Source: Cetobacterium ceti (GTDB lineage Bacteria; Fusobacteriota; Fusobacteriia; Fusobacteriales; Fusobacteriaceae). From it: 64,000 nucleotides of DNA. Below, piece by piece: positions 43,643 to 54,239 of the stretch; the stretch's first letter is position 1, and the number at the start of each line of letters is the position of its first letter. The stretch is taken from NCBI RefSeq assembly GCF_900167275.1, contig NZ_FUWX01000009.1, positions 96,251-160,250 on the forward strand, read 5' to 3'. The notes under the pieces are model-generated. The model saw only the letters and a list, made by a program, of their open reading frames with translations. It did not search any database and was not told where the DNA came from. A program made the translations under genes and the position numbers.

Positions 43643-44333
43643 GATTTTAGAAATAAAAAATATAAGTAAGGCCTTTAAAAATAAAGTAGCTCTGGAAAAT
43701 GTTAATATAGATGTGTATGAAGGAGAGACTTTAGGAATAGTTGGACCCAGTGGTGGAGGTAAAAGTACTCTTGGGAAAATTTTACTTATGCTATTAGAAC
43801 CAGATAGTGGTGAAATAGTATATAAGGGTAAAGATATTTTAAAAGGTAGTAAAAGAGAGCAACTAGACCTTAGAAAAGATATTCAAATGGTTTTACAAGA
43901 CCCATATCTTTCTCTTAATCCAAGAAAAACAATAGGCTGGCATCTTGAGGAACCTCTTAGGGTTTTAAATTATAAAACTGAAGAGAGAAAAGAAAAAATA
44001 TTAAGTATGATGAGACTTGTAGGACTTTCAAAGGATTATTTTAATAAATATCCTAATGAACTTTCAGGTGGACAAAGACAAAGAGTTTTAATTTTAGCAT
44101 CTATTTTAATGAATCCTAAAATCATAGTTTTAGATGAATCTGTTTCAGCTCTTGATATATCTGTACAAGCTCAAATACTTAACTTACTTATAGATTTACA
44201 AAAAGAACTTAATTTAACTTATATATTTATATCCCATGATTTATCAGTGGTAAAATATATTTGTGATAGGATTGCCTTTATTGAAAGGGGAACTTTAAGT
44301 AAAGTTATAGATAATAATGAATTTGAATGTTAA
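43629..44333 (+). CDS. Peptide ABC transporter ATP-binding protein (DppF type, short)
   Basis: Second ABC ATPase with Walker A GPSGGGKST, signature LSGGQRQR and Walker B IIVLDESVSALD. At 234 residues it is shorter than the usual 300-plus DppF and ends soon after the nucleotide-binding domain, so the C-terminal oligopeptide domain is missing. The conserved motifs are intact and the reading frame stops cleanly before a terminator, so it is probably a naturally short form rather than a broken gene. It completes the importer with the preceding four genes. Confidence 0.9.
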   Translation: MKKNKILEIKNISKAFKNKVALENVNIDVYEGETLGIVGPSGGGKSTLGKILLMLLEPDSGEIVYKGKDILKGSKREQLDLRKDIQMVLQDPYLSLNPRKTIGWHLEEPLRVLNYKTEERKEKILSMMRLVGLSKDYFNKYPNELSGGQRQRVLILASILMNPKIIVLDESVSALDISVQAQILNLLIDLQKELNLTYIFISHDLSVVKYICDRIAFIERGTLSKVIDNNEFEC

Positions 44334-44363
44334 AAAATGAGGGAAATCCCCTCATTTTTTAGT
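44332..44363. terminator. Bidirectional terminator between the peptide importer and the CDF gene
   Basis: 12-bp stem AAAAAATGAGGG/CCCTCATTTTTT with a five-base loop; T run on either strand. Confidence 0.9.
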
Positions 44364-45582
44364 TTATAAGATAATCAACATGTATAATTACACTTTTAAT
44401 TTCTGGGAAATCAGTTATTATAGATTCTTCAATTTCCTCTGAAATTGTATGAGCTTCATAGACAGTCATATTTTTAGGAACTCTAATATGAAGAGAAAGG
44501 AAAATATTATCTCCAGATTGTCTCATCATAATATCGTGAATATTTGTAACTTCACTATTTTCAGAAATATATTTTTCAATTTCCTTAATAAGTTCAGGAT
44601 CTTGTTTATCTAAAATTGTATCTGTAGTTTCTAAAATAACAGCTACTCCCTCTTTAAATATTAAAAGAGCAACTAAAATACTCATAAGAGTATCAAATAT
44701 AGGAGCTACAAATATAGATAACAAAATTCCTAAAATAACACCAAGAGAAGAAAAAACATCATTTCTACTATCTTTTGCATCGGCAATTAAAGCAGTATTA
44801 TTTGTTTTTAATCCCACACGAAGTTTTTGTCTATACATAAAAAATTTTACAATAGAGGAAAACCCTGCCCAAAAGATAGTTGTAATATTAGGAGTGTGAT
44901 TATAATCCTTAGCAATAATAATTTCCACACTTCCTTGAATAAGCTCAAAGGAAGTAAGAATCATAATTATTCCTAAAACAATTCCAATTATACTTTCAAT
45001 TTTTTCATGACCAAAGGGATGCTCCTCATCCTCTGGAATATTACTAAAATGTATTCCTAAAAGTATTCCTATAGATGTTGCCACATCAGATAAAGAGTTA
45101 AAACCATCACTTAAAAGAGCTCTAGATCTTCCATACCATCCACCAAAAATTTTACTTATGGCTAAAATAATATTCCAAAATATTGAGTAATAAACTGTTT
45201 TCTTTCCCTCTTTTTCTCTTTCAGAAGATCTCTCTAAGTTTTCTAAAATATAAAAATTATCCATTAATTTAAAACCAAATTTTTCTAAAAATCGATTTAA
45301 ATTTTTGTCTTTATAGGCAATTAAATTCCCTTTTTTTATAGTACTGGTAATCATAAAATTTAAAAGTTTAGTTCCATAGGATTTAAATCTATAATTTTCA
45401 TTTATAAATATTTTTTTTAAAATAAAATTATAGTTATCTTTTTCTAAAACTCCATAACCAATAAATTTTTTCTTATTTTCAATTACAAAATAAGTCCCCT
45501 CTATAATAGAAAAATCCTTATCTATTTCTAAAAATTTTTCTATGTTTTTCTTTACTTTTTCTTCAGTTAAAATTCTATACAT
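44359..45582 (-). CDS. GNAT acetyltransferase fused to a cation diffusion facilitator
   Basis: A 407-residue two-domain protein. Residues 1-115 look like a GNAT acyltransferase: FVIENKKKFIGYGVLEKDN gives the central strands and NYRFKSYGTKLLNFMI the acetyl-CoA loop, followed by LEKFGFKLMDNFYILE. Residues 130-407 are a cation diffusion facilitator with six membrane helices, the metal-binding helix ALLSDGFNSLSDV, the HPFGHEKIE motif, and a cytoplasmic C-terminal domain. CDFs export Zn, Mn, Fe or Co by proton exchange. The GNAT part is unusual for this family. GGGGAGGGG precedes the ATG. Confidence 0.87.
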   Translation of the reverse strand: MYRILTEEKVKKNIEKFLEIDKDFSIIEGTYFVIENKKKFIGYGVLEKDNYNFILKKIFINENYRFKSYGTKLLNFMITSTIKKGNLIAYKDKNLNRFLEKFGFKLMDNFYILENLERSSEREKEGKKTVYYSIFWNIILAISKIFGGWYGRSRALLSDGFNSLSDVATSIGILLGIHFSNIPEDEEHPFGHEKIESIIGIVLGIIMILTSFELIQGSVEIIIAKDYNHTPNITTIFWAGFSSIVKFFMYRQKLRVGLKTNNTALIADAKDSRNDVFSSLGVILGILLSIFVAPIFDTLMSILVALLIFKEGVAVILETTDTILDKQDPELIKEIEKYISENSEVTNIHDIMMRQSGDNIFLSLHIRVPKNMTVYEAHTISEEIEESIITDFPEIKSVIIHVDYLIN

Positions 45583-45684
45583 AAAAACCCCTCCCTTGAC
45601 CTCTATTTCTAATTATACACAAAAAAATATTTAAAGAATACTTTTTTTAAACTTTTTTAAAGGTACTTTATTAAAGAAAAAGTA

Positions 45685-45713
45685 TTGACTTTTTCGTAAA
45701 CATAAAGTATTAA
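45685..45713 (+). promoter_or_regulatory. Promoter of the lacI-siaPQM unit
   Basis: TTGACT (45685-45690), 17-bp spacer, TATTAA (45708-45713). The predicted start point falls near 45720, just before the operator-like palindrome. Confidence 0.65.
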
Positions 45714-45724
45714 AATAGTATAGA

Positions 45725-45738
45725 TGTTCACGAGAACA
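45725..45738. promoter_or_regulatory. LacI-type operator candidate
   Basis: TGTTCACGAGAACA is a 14-bp palindrome with a central CG and one mismatched pair, the usual geometry of LacI-family operators. It lies at the probable transcription start, upstream of the LacI-type regulator and the sia genes. Confidence 0.6.
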
Positions 45739-45767
45739 CATAAATTTTGAAAAAAGAGGTAAAAAGA

Positions 45768-46772
45768 ATGATAACTCAGGAAGAATTAGCAAAAAAACTA
45801 GGTGTATCTAGGACAACAGTTGCTAGGGCTTTAAATGGAAGTAATAATATTAAACCTGAGACAAAGGAAAAAATATTAACATTAGCGAAGGAACTAGGAT
45901 ATGTAAAAAATTATTTGGGAAGTTCCTTGGCATTAAAAAGTGACAAAGTAGTATATGCATTTATAGCAAAATCAAAGAATGAAAATTATACTTCAGAAAT
46001 TAAAAGGGGTATTAAGGGAGCTAACGGAGAGCTAAAGGAGTATAACTTTAAAATTGAAATAATTGAAACTGATATAAACGATACTTGGGAACAGCTAGAA
46101 AAATTAGAAGCAATTTTAAAAGAGAAGAGACCAGATGGAATAATAATAACTCCTCTTGACAAAACAAGAGTTATGGATATAATAGCTCCGTATATGGAAA
46201 CAATGAAAGTTGTCTCCATAGGTAAAAAATTAACAGATACAATTTTTCATGTGGAACCTAATTACTACAAATCTGGAAAAGTTGCTGGAGATATTATGGG
46301 AAATCTTTTAAATTCTCATGATAAGCTTTTAGTAATTGATGGGGGAGATGATAATTTATCTTCTAAAAAATATCTAGATGGATTTTACGAAAGAATTGAG
46401 GAACTAAATTCAAATATAGAAGGACCTGTTTATATAGAGGATCTTTTAAGTCATATGGGGAAGATTTTAGATTATTTAACTCCAGATGTAAAAGGACTTT
46501 ATACAAATAGATATGCATCTCAAATCGTAGAATATTTAAAAGATAAAAAGCCTGAAAAATTGAAAATTGTAACAAATGGGTTAAGTAAAAAAATTAGGGA
46601 GCAAATTTTAAATCAAGAAGTTACAGCAACAGTTATGGAAGAAATCTATGAACAGGGGTATGTTGCTAGTAAACATATATTTAATTTAATATATAAGGGT
46701 GATAGTGAAAAACAACGAAGTTATAATGCAAAAATTCACATCTTATTTAGGGAAAATGTAGATAATTTTTAA
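45768..46772 (+). CDS. LacI-family transcriptional regulator
   Basis: Cytoplasmic repressor of 334 residues. The N-terminal helix-turn-helix is ITQEELAKKLGVSRTTVARALNGSNNIKPETKEKI (residues 2-36), followed by the hinge and a periplasmic-binding-protein-like ligand domain. The ATG at 45768 follows AGAGGT at a proper distance and gives the standard LacI N-terminus; an in-frame TTG 21 bases upstream is less likely. It is followed after 43 bp by siaP, and an operator-like palindrome lies at its own promoter. It probably responds to sialic acid or an amino-sugar phosphate, which would be atypical (RpiR or GntR regulators are usual). Confidence 0.9.
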   Translation: MITQEELAKKLGVSRTTVARALNGSNNIKPETKEKILTLAKELGYVKNYLGSSLALKSDKVVYAFIAKSKNENYTSEIKRGIKGANGELKEYNFKIEIIETDINDTWEQLEKLEAILKEKRPDGIIITPLDKTRVMDIIAPYMETMKVVSIGKKLTDTIFHVEPNYYKSGKVAGDIMGNLLNSHDKLLVIDGGDDNLSSKKYLDGFYERIEELNSNIEGPVYIEDLLSHMGKILDYLTPDVKGLYTNRYASQIVEYLKDKKPEKLKIVTNGLSKKIREQILNQEVTATVMEEIYEQGYVASKHIFNLIYKGDSEKQRSYNAKIHILFRENVDNF

Positions 46773-46788
46773 CTTTTAAGTTAACTAA

Positions 46789-47802
<1,014 letters not shown>

Positions 47803-47815
47803 GAGAAAAATATCT

Positions 47816-48328
47816 ATGAAATTAAAAAAATTCTTTGATAACTTTGAAGAAGTGGTGGGAGCCACACTATTTGTAATTATGTTTGGAGTCTTGGTGGCTC
47901 AAATATTAGCTAGACAAGTTTTCAATTCACCTCTTATTTGGAGTGAGGAATTGGCAATATTACTATTCGTATATATAGGAATGTTAGGAGTAAGTGCAGG
48001 AATAAAATATAGACAGCACGTTATGATTGACTTTTTATATAGTAAGTTTTCACCTAAGGGAACAAAAGTTGCCCATACTATCATTCAAGGAATAGTTTTC
48101 GTTTCACTAGTAGTTGTTATTTATATAGGAATAAAACTTTTTCAAAGAAAAATGATATTTCAATTAATAGCATTAAAAATTTCAGCGGGATGGATGTATG
48201 CGTCATTACCTTTAATTACAGGTTTAATGTTATTTAGATTTATAAATGTTTGCTTAGAGGATTATAGAGAAGGAAAATTTATCTTTGCTCCGAAAAAGCA
48301 ATTTCAAAAAGTAAAGGAAGGTGAATAA
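47816..48328 (+). CDS. siaQ: Sialic acid TRAP transporter small membrane subunit
   Basis: DctQ-type subunit of 170 residues with four membrane helices. Typical features are a first helix followed by [35 protein letters not shown] and a charged C-terminal tail. It scaffolds the larger SiaM subunit in the inner membrane. Here it is a separate gene; in H. influenzae the Q and M parts are fused. The siaM start follows its stop by a single base. Confidence 0.9.
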   Translation: MKLKKFFDNFEEVVGATLFVIMFGVLVAQILARQVFNSPLIWSEELAILLFVYIGMLGVSAGIKYRQHVMIDFLYSKFSPKGTKVAHTIIQGIVFVSLVVVIYIGIKLFQRKMIFQLIALKISAGWMYASLPLITGLMLFRFINVCLEDYREGKFIFAPKKQFQKVKEGE

Positions 48329-48329
48329 G

Positions 48330-49616
48330 ATGGTTACTTTATCGACCTTTTTAGCTTGGTTTGGAATGATATTTTTAGGAGTTCCTGTTGGATTTTCTCT
48401 AATCTTTGCTACAATTATCTTCTTTGCCATGGGAAATTGGAATGTAATTTATTTTGTTGGTTCAACTTTAGTTGATAGTTTAGATAGTTTTAGTTTATTG
48501 AGTGTTCCTTTCTTTGTATTAACTGGAGTATTAATGAATAGTTCAGGAATAACAGAAAGAATTTTCCGTTTTGCCAAGGCTTTACTTGGGCATTATACAG
48601 GGGGAATGGGACATGTTAATATATTTGCAAGTTTAATATTTTCAGGAATGTCAGGATCAGCCCTGGCAGATGCAGGAGGATTAGGACAACTGGAAATAAA
48701 AGCTATGAGAGATGAAGGTTACGATGATGATATTTGTGGTGGATTAACAGCTGCTTCATGTATAATAGGACCCTTAGTTCCTCCAAGTATAAGTATGATT
48801 ATATATGGAGTAATAGCGGATCAATCCATTGCAAGATTATTCCTAGCTGGATTTGTTCCTGGAATAATTTTAACTATAGCTTTAATGGTGATGAATTATC
48901 TTATCTGTAAAAAAAGAGGTTATAAAAGAGCTCCAAGAGCTACTTTTAAAGAGAAAGTAGAAGCTTTTAAAGGTTCTTTCTGGGCACTTTTAACTCCTTT
49001 AATTATTATAGGAGGAATTTTCTCTGGATATTTCACTCCTACAGAGGCAGCAGTAATAGCTACTTGCTACTCAATGCTTTTAGGATTCTTTGTTTATAAA
49101 GAATTAACTGTAAAAGGCTTTATAAATAATGTTATTGAAACTATTAAAATAAGTGGAGTAACAGTTCTTATGATTATGGGAGTAACTTTCTTTGGTCAAG
49201 TTATAGCTAGAGAGCAAATTTCAATGAAAATTGCAGATATTTTCTTAACATTTGGAAAGTCACCTCTTATGGTTTTAATAATGATAAATATTTTATTAAT
49301 TTTCCTAGGAACATTTATAGAAGCTTTAGCATTACAAGTTTTAGTATTACCTATGTTAATACCAGTGGTTGTTCAATTTGGAATGGACCCTGTATTTTTT
49401 GGAGTAATTAGTACATTAAACTTAATGATAGGTATATTAACACCACCTATGGGAATGGCTCTCTTTGTTGTATCTCGGGTTGGAGGCATGTCCGTCAGTA
49501 CCATAACCAAAGGAGTTATACCTTTCCTAATACCAATTTTAGTCACACTTGTAATATTAATTTTATTCCCAAGTTTAACATTGTTTGTTCCTAATTTAAT
49601 TTTAGGTGCGGGATAA
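48330..49616 (+). CDS. siaM: Sialic acid TRAP transporter large membrane subunit
   Basis: DctM-type Na+-coupled elevator subunit, about 428 residues and eleven or so membrane segments. [23 protein letters not shown] and the C-terminal [24 protein letters not shown] are characteristic. The ATG at 48330 is preferred because AAGGAAGGTGA lies at the right distance; a GTG nine bases earlier overlaps that site and the siaQ end. Together with SiaP and SiaQ it makes a complete importer. A strong terminator follows. Confidence 0.92.
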   Translation: MVTLSTFLAWFGMIFLGVPVGFSLIFATIIFFAMGNWNVIYFVGSTLVDSLDSFSLLSVPFFVLTGVLMNSSGITERIFRFAKALLGHYTGGMGHVNIFASLIFSGMSGSALADAGGLGQLEIKAMRDEGYDDDICGGLTAASCIIGPLVPPSISMIIYGVIADQSIARLFLAGFVPGIILTIALMVMNYLICKKRGYKRAPRATFKEKVEAFKGSFWALLTPLIIIGGIFSGYFTPTEAAVIATCYSMLLGFFVYKELTVKGFINNVIETIKISGVTVLMIMGVTFFGQVIAREQISMKIADIFLTFGKSPLMVLIMINILLIFLGTFIEALALQVLVLPMLIPVVVQFGMDPVFFGVISTLNLMIGILTPPMGMALFVVSRVGGMSVSTITKGVIPFLIPILVTLVILILFPSLTLFVPNLILGAG

Positions 49617-49626
49617 AATATATTTT

Positions 49627-49660
49627 AAAAATAGAAGAGTTTATTCTCTTCTATTTTTTT
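49627..49660 (+). terminator. Terminator after siaM
   Basis: Perfect 12-bp stem AAAATAGAAGAG/CTCTTCTATTTT with a six-base loop and a T7 run. Confidence 0.92.
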
Positions 49661-49674
49661 ATATGGGAGGAAAA

Positions 49675-51075
49675 ATGAAAATAATTATAATTTTTTTTCT
49701 AATTGTTATAAATAGTTTTTCAAATAATATAATAATTGCTCAAGAGGGGGAAATAAGAACGATAGATCCTCATAAAGCTAATGATGGTTTTTCTTTAAGA
49801 ACCGCTCGTATACTTCATAAAAGGCTTTTTGAGCACGATAAAGACTTAAGGGTAGTATCAGGTCTATGTGATACATATAAACGATTAAATGAGAACACTG
49901 TGGAGTTTAAATTAAAAGATAATCTTTATTTTACAAATGGAGAAGATTTAAAAATTGAAGATATAATTTTTTCTTTTGAGAGAATGAAAAAATTTCCTCA
50001 AATAAAATTTATTTTACCACCTATAAAAGAGATAAAGAAAATAGATGAAAAAAATTTTCAAATAATAACAAAATATCCCTTTGCACCCCTTATATCTCAT
50101 TTGACCCATCCTTCTATGAGTATTATTAGTAAAAATTCTAAAGATGATAATATAATTGGAATGGGGCCATATATTTTTAAGGAGTGGATTCCAGGAGAAA
50201 AAGTTATTTTAGAAAATCCCATTGAAAATAAAAAATTAATTATAAAAACAATTTCTAATCCAGAAAGTAGAAGTATTATGCTAGAAACTGGGGAAGTAGA
50301 TGTAACCTTTGGACTATCTCCTATGGATGAAAAAATAATAGAAAAAAATAAAAATTTAAAATTATTAAGAAAAAAATCTATTTCATACACATATTTAGGA
50401 TTTAATATGAAAAATAAAATTTTTCAGGATAAAAATATAAGATTAGGAATAAATTATGCCATTAATAAAAAACTTTTAATAGAGGGAGGGTTAAATGGTC
50501 AAGGAGAACTTCCTAAAAAATATTTGAAAGAAAATTTAGAAAAATCTAAGAATCTATTAAAAAATATAAAAGATAAGGAATTTACTTTGGCTGTTATAAC
50601 AGGAGGAAATGATATTAGAATAGGGGAAATTATCCAGGGGTTTTTAAAGGAAGTTGGGATTAATATAAAAATTTTAGTTTTAGAGCCAGGAGCTTATTGG
50701 AGCGGAATAAATAATGGAAAATATCACATGTTTTTAGGATCTTGGGCTTCAGCTACAGGGGATAGAGACTATGAATTATATCCAACCCATCACAGCAAAA
50801 ATTTTGGAATAGGGGGCAATAGAACTTTTTATGAAAATAAAGAGGTGGATATTTTATTAGAAAAAGGACGAAATGAGTTTGACCAAAAAGAAAGAGAAAA
50901 AATTTATGAGAAGATAGATAATATTATTTTTGAAGATTCTGTAGAGATAAAACTTTTTTATAAGATTTTAAATGGAGGAAGTCAAAAAAATATAAAGGGA
51001 TTAGAATTATATCCAATCCCAATACATAATTATTTATTTCTTAGAAATCAATCCTTTGACTCCCCCAGAGATTAA
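49675..51075 (+). CDS. Orphan family 5 (peptide/nickel-type) substrate-binding protein
   Basis: Periplasmic binding protein of 466 residues with a signal peptide (1-19) but no lipobox Cys, so it is probably soluble. Family 5 landmarks are GEIRTIDPHKANDG at the mature N-terminus, DNLYFTNGEDLKIEDIIFSFERM, IGMGPYIFKEWIPGEKVIL and SWASATGDRDYELYPTHHS. The ATG at 49675 follows GGGAGG. It has no permease or ATPase gene beside it and may feed another importer, perhaps the one at 39-44 kb. Its last 42 bases overlap the convergent mprF gene. Confidence 0.85.
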   Translation: MKIIIIFFLIVINSFSNNIIIAQEGEIRTIDPHKANDGFSLRTARILHKRLFEHDKDLRVVSGLCDTYKRLNENTVEFKLKDNLYFTNGEDLKIEDIIFSFERMKKFPQIKFILPPIKEIKKIDEKNFQIITKYPFAPLISHLTHPSMSIISKNSKDDNIIGMGPYIFKEWIPGEKVILENPIENKKLIIKTISNPESRSIMLETGEVDVTFGLSPMDEKIIEKNKNLKLLRKKSISYTYLGFNMKNKIFQDKNIRLGINYAINKKLLIEGGLNGQGELPKKYLKENLEKSKNLLKNIKDKEFTLAVITGGNDIRIGEIIQGFLKEVGINIKILVLEPGAYWSGINNGKYHMFLGSWASATGDRDYELYPTHHSKNFGIGGNRTFYENKEVDILLEKGRNEFDQKEREKIYEKIDNIIFEDSVEIKLFYKILNGGSQKNIKGLELYPIPIHNYLFLRNQSFDSPRD

Positions 51076-53574
51076 AAGAGTTATATCAGTTATAATTTTA
51101 GGAAGATTAAAGGGACCAGAATATGCAATATATTTTGGTTCCCATTCTGGATTAAACTTTTCTTTAAAGGCTCTTAATCCTTGGAAGTTGTAGAATTTCT
51201 TTCCATAGGCAAATAAAAGATTTTCTAGTTTATTCCAGAAAGAGGCTGTATTTTTTTCTATTCCAGAAAGGGGAGCCATTCCTAAATTAAATTTTTCAAA
51301 TCCCATTTCCTTACCTGCTAGGAGCATACATATAAAGCAAAATTCCATAGTTCCACTAGGAGCTTCTGTTCTGTATCTCATTAGGTCTAAAGTTATTTCA
51401 CTTTTATCTGAAGCCATTAAAAGATTAGAAAAAGCATAGATTTTTCCTTCTTTTTTTATAACCCCAATGGGGAAATTAGAAATATATTCCTCTGTAAATT
51501 TTCCTAAAGAGAACCCTTTTTCCTTTGCACTTTTATCTTTTAACCATTCATCAGAAATTTCTTTTATTTCTTGAAGTATTGAAGAAATATTATCCTTAGA
51601 AATTAATTCAAAAGTAAATCCCTCCTTAGTAAATTTACTATGGGTATAACGAAGTTTTTTAGCTTTACTTCCCTCTAAAGTAAAATCTTTTAAAATTACT
51701 TTAGCACACTCTCCTATTTTTAAAAAACTTAATCCTATATCTAAATAGTAATTTAAGTTTTCTTTACTTATTTCATAAAAGACAGTTTGCATATGATGAC
51801 TTTTACAATAGTTATAAAAGGCCCAAATAGAATCACCAAAGGAATTTTTATCTCCAATAGGATCTCCCATTGCAATAAAGGAGTTTCCACTTTTTCCAAA
51901 CATGACAAAGGATTTTTTATCAGGTTCAAATAAAACTTCCTTATCATCTAAATAAACTAAATATCCAGTTGTATCAGAAGAAATATTTAAACAATTTTCA
52001 ATATCTTCTTTGAGATTTTCATCTTCATCTAAATTTTCAATTTTAGCAGGTTTTAAAATTCTTATTAAAATAAAAGTAAAAAGAACTAAGAAAGTTCCAA
52101 GAGTTGCTCTTAGAAATTTAGGAGTTTCTTGATACAAATTAAAATCTAAAAACATAGCTCTTAAAGTTAAATCATTTTTATGAGTTAAAAACCCAATATA
52201 CATTCCAAGAAAAATAGTTATTCCAACTAATAACATCCAAGATTTAGATATTCGTTCAGAAAATATAGAGGATTTTCTATAAAAATATTCCTTAGATGGC
52301 AAAGTTCCAAGTAAAATTATAAATAATCCTATGGCTGCTTTAAAATCAAAATCTTTAATTAAAGAAACGAAGATTCCTAAAATTAAAAAAATTATTGTAA
52401 GATAATAGGAAATATCCAATCTTCTTTTAACTCCATAGGCAAGAATAAGTAAAATAGTACCAATAACACTTCCTATAAAATGAGAAATCTGTATTGTACT
52501 AAGTGGGAAAAATTCCTTAACTAAATCTAAATTCTTTACACTAGGAGGAATAGCTCCTGAAAAAATTAAAAGAGCTCCACCTATGAAAATAAAAAAAGAT
52601 AATCCAGTTGGAAAAAGAGAAAATATATATTTTCTTGCTTCAAAACTTTTATTAGAAATTTTTACTTTATTTTTCATTAAATGATATAAAGTGAAAGTAA
52701 CAAATCCCACAAGGAGTGGAAAGAAAAAATATACAACTCTATATATTAAAAGAGCTCCAATAACCTTATCTACAGGATAAAAATTCTGAAGAAGAGTAAT
52801 ACAGGTTAAATCAAATACTCCGATTCCTCCTGGAACATTACTTATAACTCCTAAAATTTGAGCAATTATGAATATTGATAAAAAATGGAAAAAATCTATA
52901 TTTTTATCTGAATAAAGAGCTAAATATAAAATTAAACTTATGGCAACCCAGTCACAAAGAGCAAGAACAATTCTTTCTAAATATATTAAAAGAGTTCCAT
53001 TATATTTTTTATAATGATAAATTGAAAATCCACCGGCACCTAATAAAAGAAGTATTCCCACAGGAATAGTTGTTGAAATAGGTAAAAATTTAGGCAGATT
53101 GATATTTAAAAGATTAACAGGTAAAAAACTTAGAAAAATTCCTCCAACCCATAAAAGTCCTAGCCAATAAGTTACATAACAAAAGATAGTTACATTGATA
53201 ATAGTTTTATAGGGAACTTCCCAAGCAGAGTACAAATTTACTCTTATTCCAGAGGCAGTTAATCCAGATAATCCAATTGAATTTGAAAATGAAAAACTTA
53301 TAAAAGATGTAAACATAGTTTTTAATTTAGAGAATTTATATTTTTCGTGATCAAAAGCTAATAAATCAAATCCAGTTAAAACTATATAATCTATAATAGT
53401 TAATAAAATAATTCCTATAAAAGCCCAATTAGGAATGGAATGAATAGATTTTTGTAAGTCTTCTATAGAATATCTTTTCAGCTCTTTATGTATAAAGAAA
53501 ATTGCAAAGGCAAAAATAAATACCTCCAAAGCAATTTTTAAAAAGTCTAATATTTTCTTATTTTTTTCAGTCAT
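51034..53574 (-). CDS. mprF: Phosphatidylglycerol lysyltransferase (bifunctional MprF)
   Basis: Inner-membrane enzyme of 846 residues that adds lysine (or alanine) to phosphatidylglycerol and flips the product. The first 520 or so residues hold about fourteen hydrophobic segments, including the flippase region with VISNVPGGIGVFDLTCITLLQ. The C-terminal part is the DUF2156 GNAT-like synthase domain with VMFGKSGNSFIAMGDPIGD, LDLMRYRTEAPSGTMEF and KFNLGMAPLSGIE. The ATG at 53574 is preceded by GGGGG at 7 bases. It follows the HdeD-type gene by 17 bp. It likely gives resistance to cationic peptides. Confidence 0.9.
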   Translation of the reverse strand: MTEKNKKILDFLKIALEVFIFAFAIFFIHKELKRYSIEDLQKSIHSIPNWAFIGIILLTIIDYIVLTGFDLLAFDHEKYKFSKLKTMFTSFISFSFSNSIGLSGLTASGIRVNLYSAWEVPYKTIINVTIFCYVTYWLGLLWVGGIFLSFLPVNLLNINLPKFLPISTTIPVGILLLLGAGGFSIYHYKKYNGTLLIYLERIVLALCDWVAISLILYLALYSDKNIDFFHFLSIFIIAQILGVISNVPGGIGVFDLTCITLLQNFYPVDKVIGALLIYRVVYFFFPLLVGFVTFTLYHLMKNKVKISNKSFEARKYIFSLFPTGLSFFIFIGGALLIFSGAIPPSVKNLDLVKEFFPLSTIQISHFIGSVIGTILLILAYGVKRRLDISYYLTIIFLILGIFVSLIKDFDFKAAIGLFIILLGTLPSKEYFYRKSSIFSERISKSWMLLVGITIFLGMYIGFLTHKNDLTLRAMFLDFNLYQETPKFLRATLGTFLVLFTFILIRILKPAKIENLDEDENLKEDIENCLNISSDTTGYLVYLDDKEVLFEPDKKSFVMFGKSGNSFIAMGDPIGDKNSFGDSIWAFYNYCKSHHMQTVFYEISKENLNYYLDIGLSFLKIGECAKVILKDFTLEGSKAKKLRYTHSKFTKEGFTFELISKDNISSILQEIKEISDEWLKDKSAKEKGFSLGKFTEEYISNFPIGVIKKEGKIYAFSNLLMASDKSEITLDLMRYRTEAPSGTMEFCFICMLLAGKEMGFEKFNLGMAPLSGIEKNTASFWNKLENLLFAYGKKFYNFQGLRAFKEKFNPEWEPKYIAYSGPFNLPKIITDITLLISGGVKGLISKK

Positions 53575-53591
53575 CAAGTATCCCCCATCTA

Positions 53592-54182
53592 TCAATTTTT
53601 TTTATTTATATGTAAAAAAGTATTTTTTATTTGGAAACCAAATATAATTAAAAGTAATCCTCCTAAAAAACAATAAAAGGCTAAAATATAAATAATTAAA
53701 GTTTCAATGAAAAATGGAGCTAATATTGATAAAATCCCAAATAAAATATCTAAAATTCCATTTACAATAATAAGAGAACGGATTCCATTTAAATAGGAAA
53801 CCTCTACTAGAGAAAAACTTTTTCCAAAAATTAAAATACATCCTCGAAACAATAAAAATATTCCAAAATATAAAACTACAAAATAAATACTGTAAAATGG
53901 ATTAAATAAAATAAGTATTCCAGAAAATATTTCTAAAAAACCCTGAAATAAAATAGTCCCCCAATGTAAAGAAGGATTATCTTTTCCTGAAAGGCCATAA
54001 TAAATATTTCCTATTCCTAAAAATAAAATAAACCAACCTATTACATAAATAATAGAAATGGAGAAGAAATTAGGTTTAATAATTGCTCCTCCACCTAGTA
54101 AAACAAATAAAATTCCAAAAAGAATATGATATTTCCATAAAACTTTTAAGGAGTTATTTAAATCAACATAATCTTTTTTCAT
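53592..54182 (-). CDS. HdeD-family (DUF308) membrane protein, copy 1
   Basis: Inner-membrane protein of 196 residues with six short helices. The DUF308/HdeD pattern is seen in WFILFLGIGNIYYGLSGKDNPSLHWGTILFQGFLEIFSGILILFNP. GGGAGGG before the ATG at 54182 supports the start. The mprF gene lies 17 bp behind, so they form a unit, perhaps for envelope or acid stress. It is clearly paralogous to the copy at 57950. Confidence 0.85.
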   Translation of the reverse strand: MKKDYVDLNNSLKVLWKYHILFGILFVLLGGGAIIKPNFFSISIIYVIGWFILFLGIGNIYYGLSGKDNPSLHWGTILFQGFLEIFSGILILFNPFYSIYFVVLYFGIFLLFRGCILIFGKSFSLVEVSYLNGIRSLIIVNGILDILFGILSILAPFFIETLIIYILAFYCFLGGLLLIIFGFQIKNTFLHINKKN

Positions 54183-54239
54183 AAGCCCTCCCAATCAACC
54201 CTTTTATTTTAATTATTAAAGGAACTGGGAAGATTTCCT

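Noticed and set aside
43629..44333. Possible pseudogene call for the short second ATPase
   Set aside because: All ATPase motifs are intact and the frame ends cleanly before a terminator, so a natural short form is more likely.
46769..46784. Inverted repeat TTAACTT/AAGTTAA after the LacI gene
   Set aside because: Only A-T rich with a two-base loop and no T run; too weak to call a terminator, and it does not match the operator candidate upstream.
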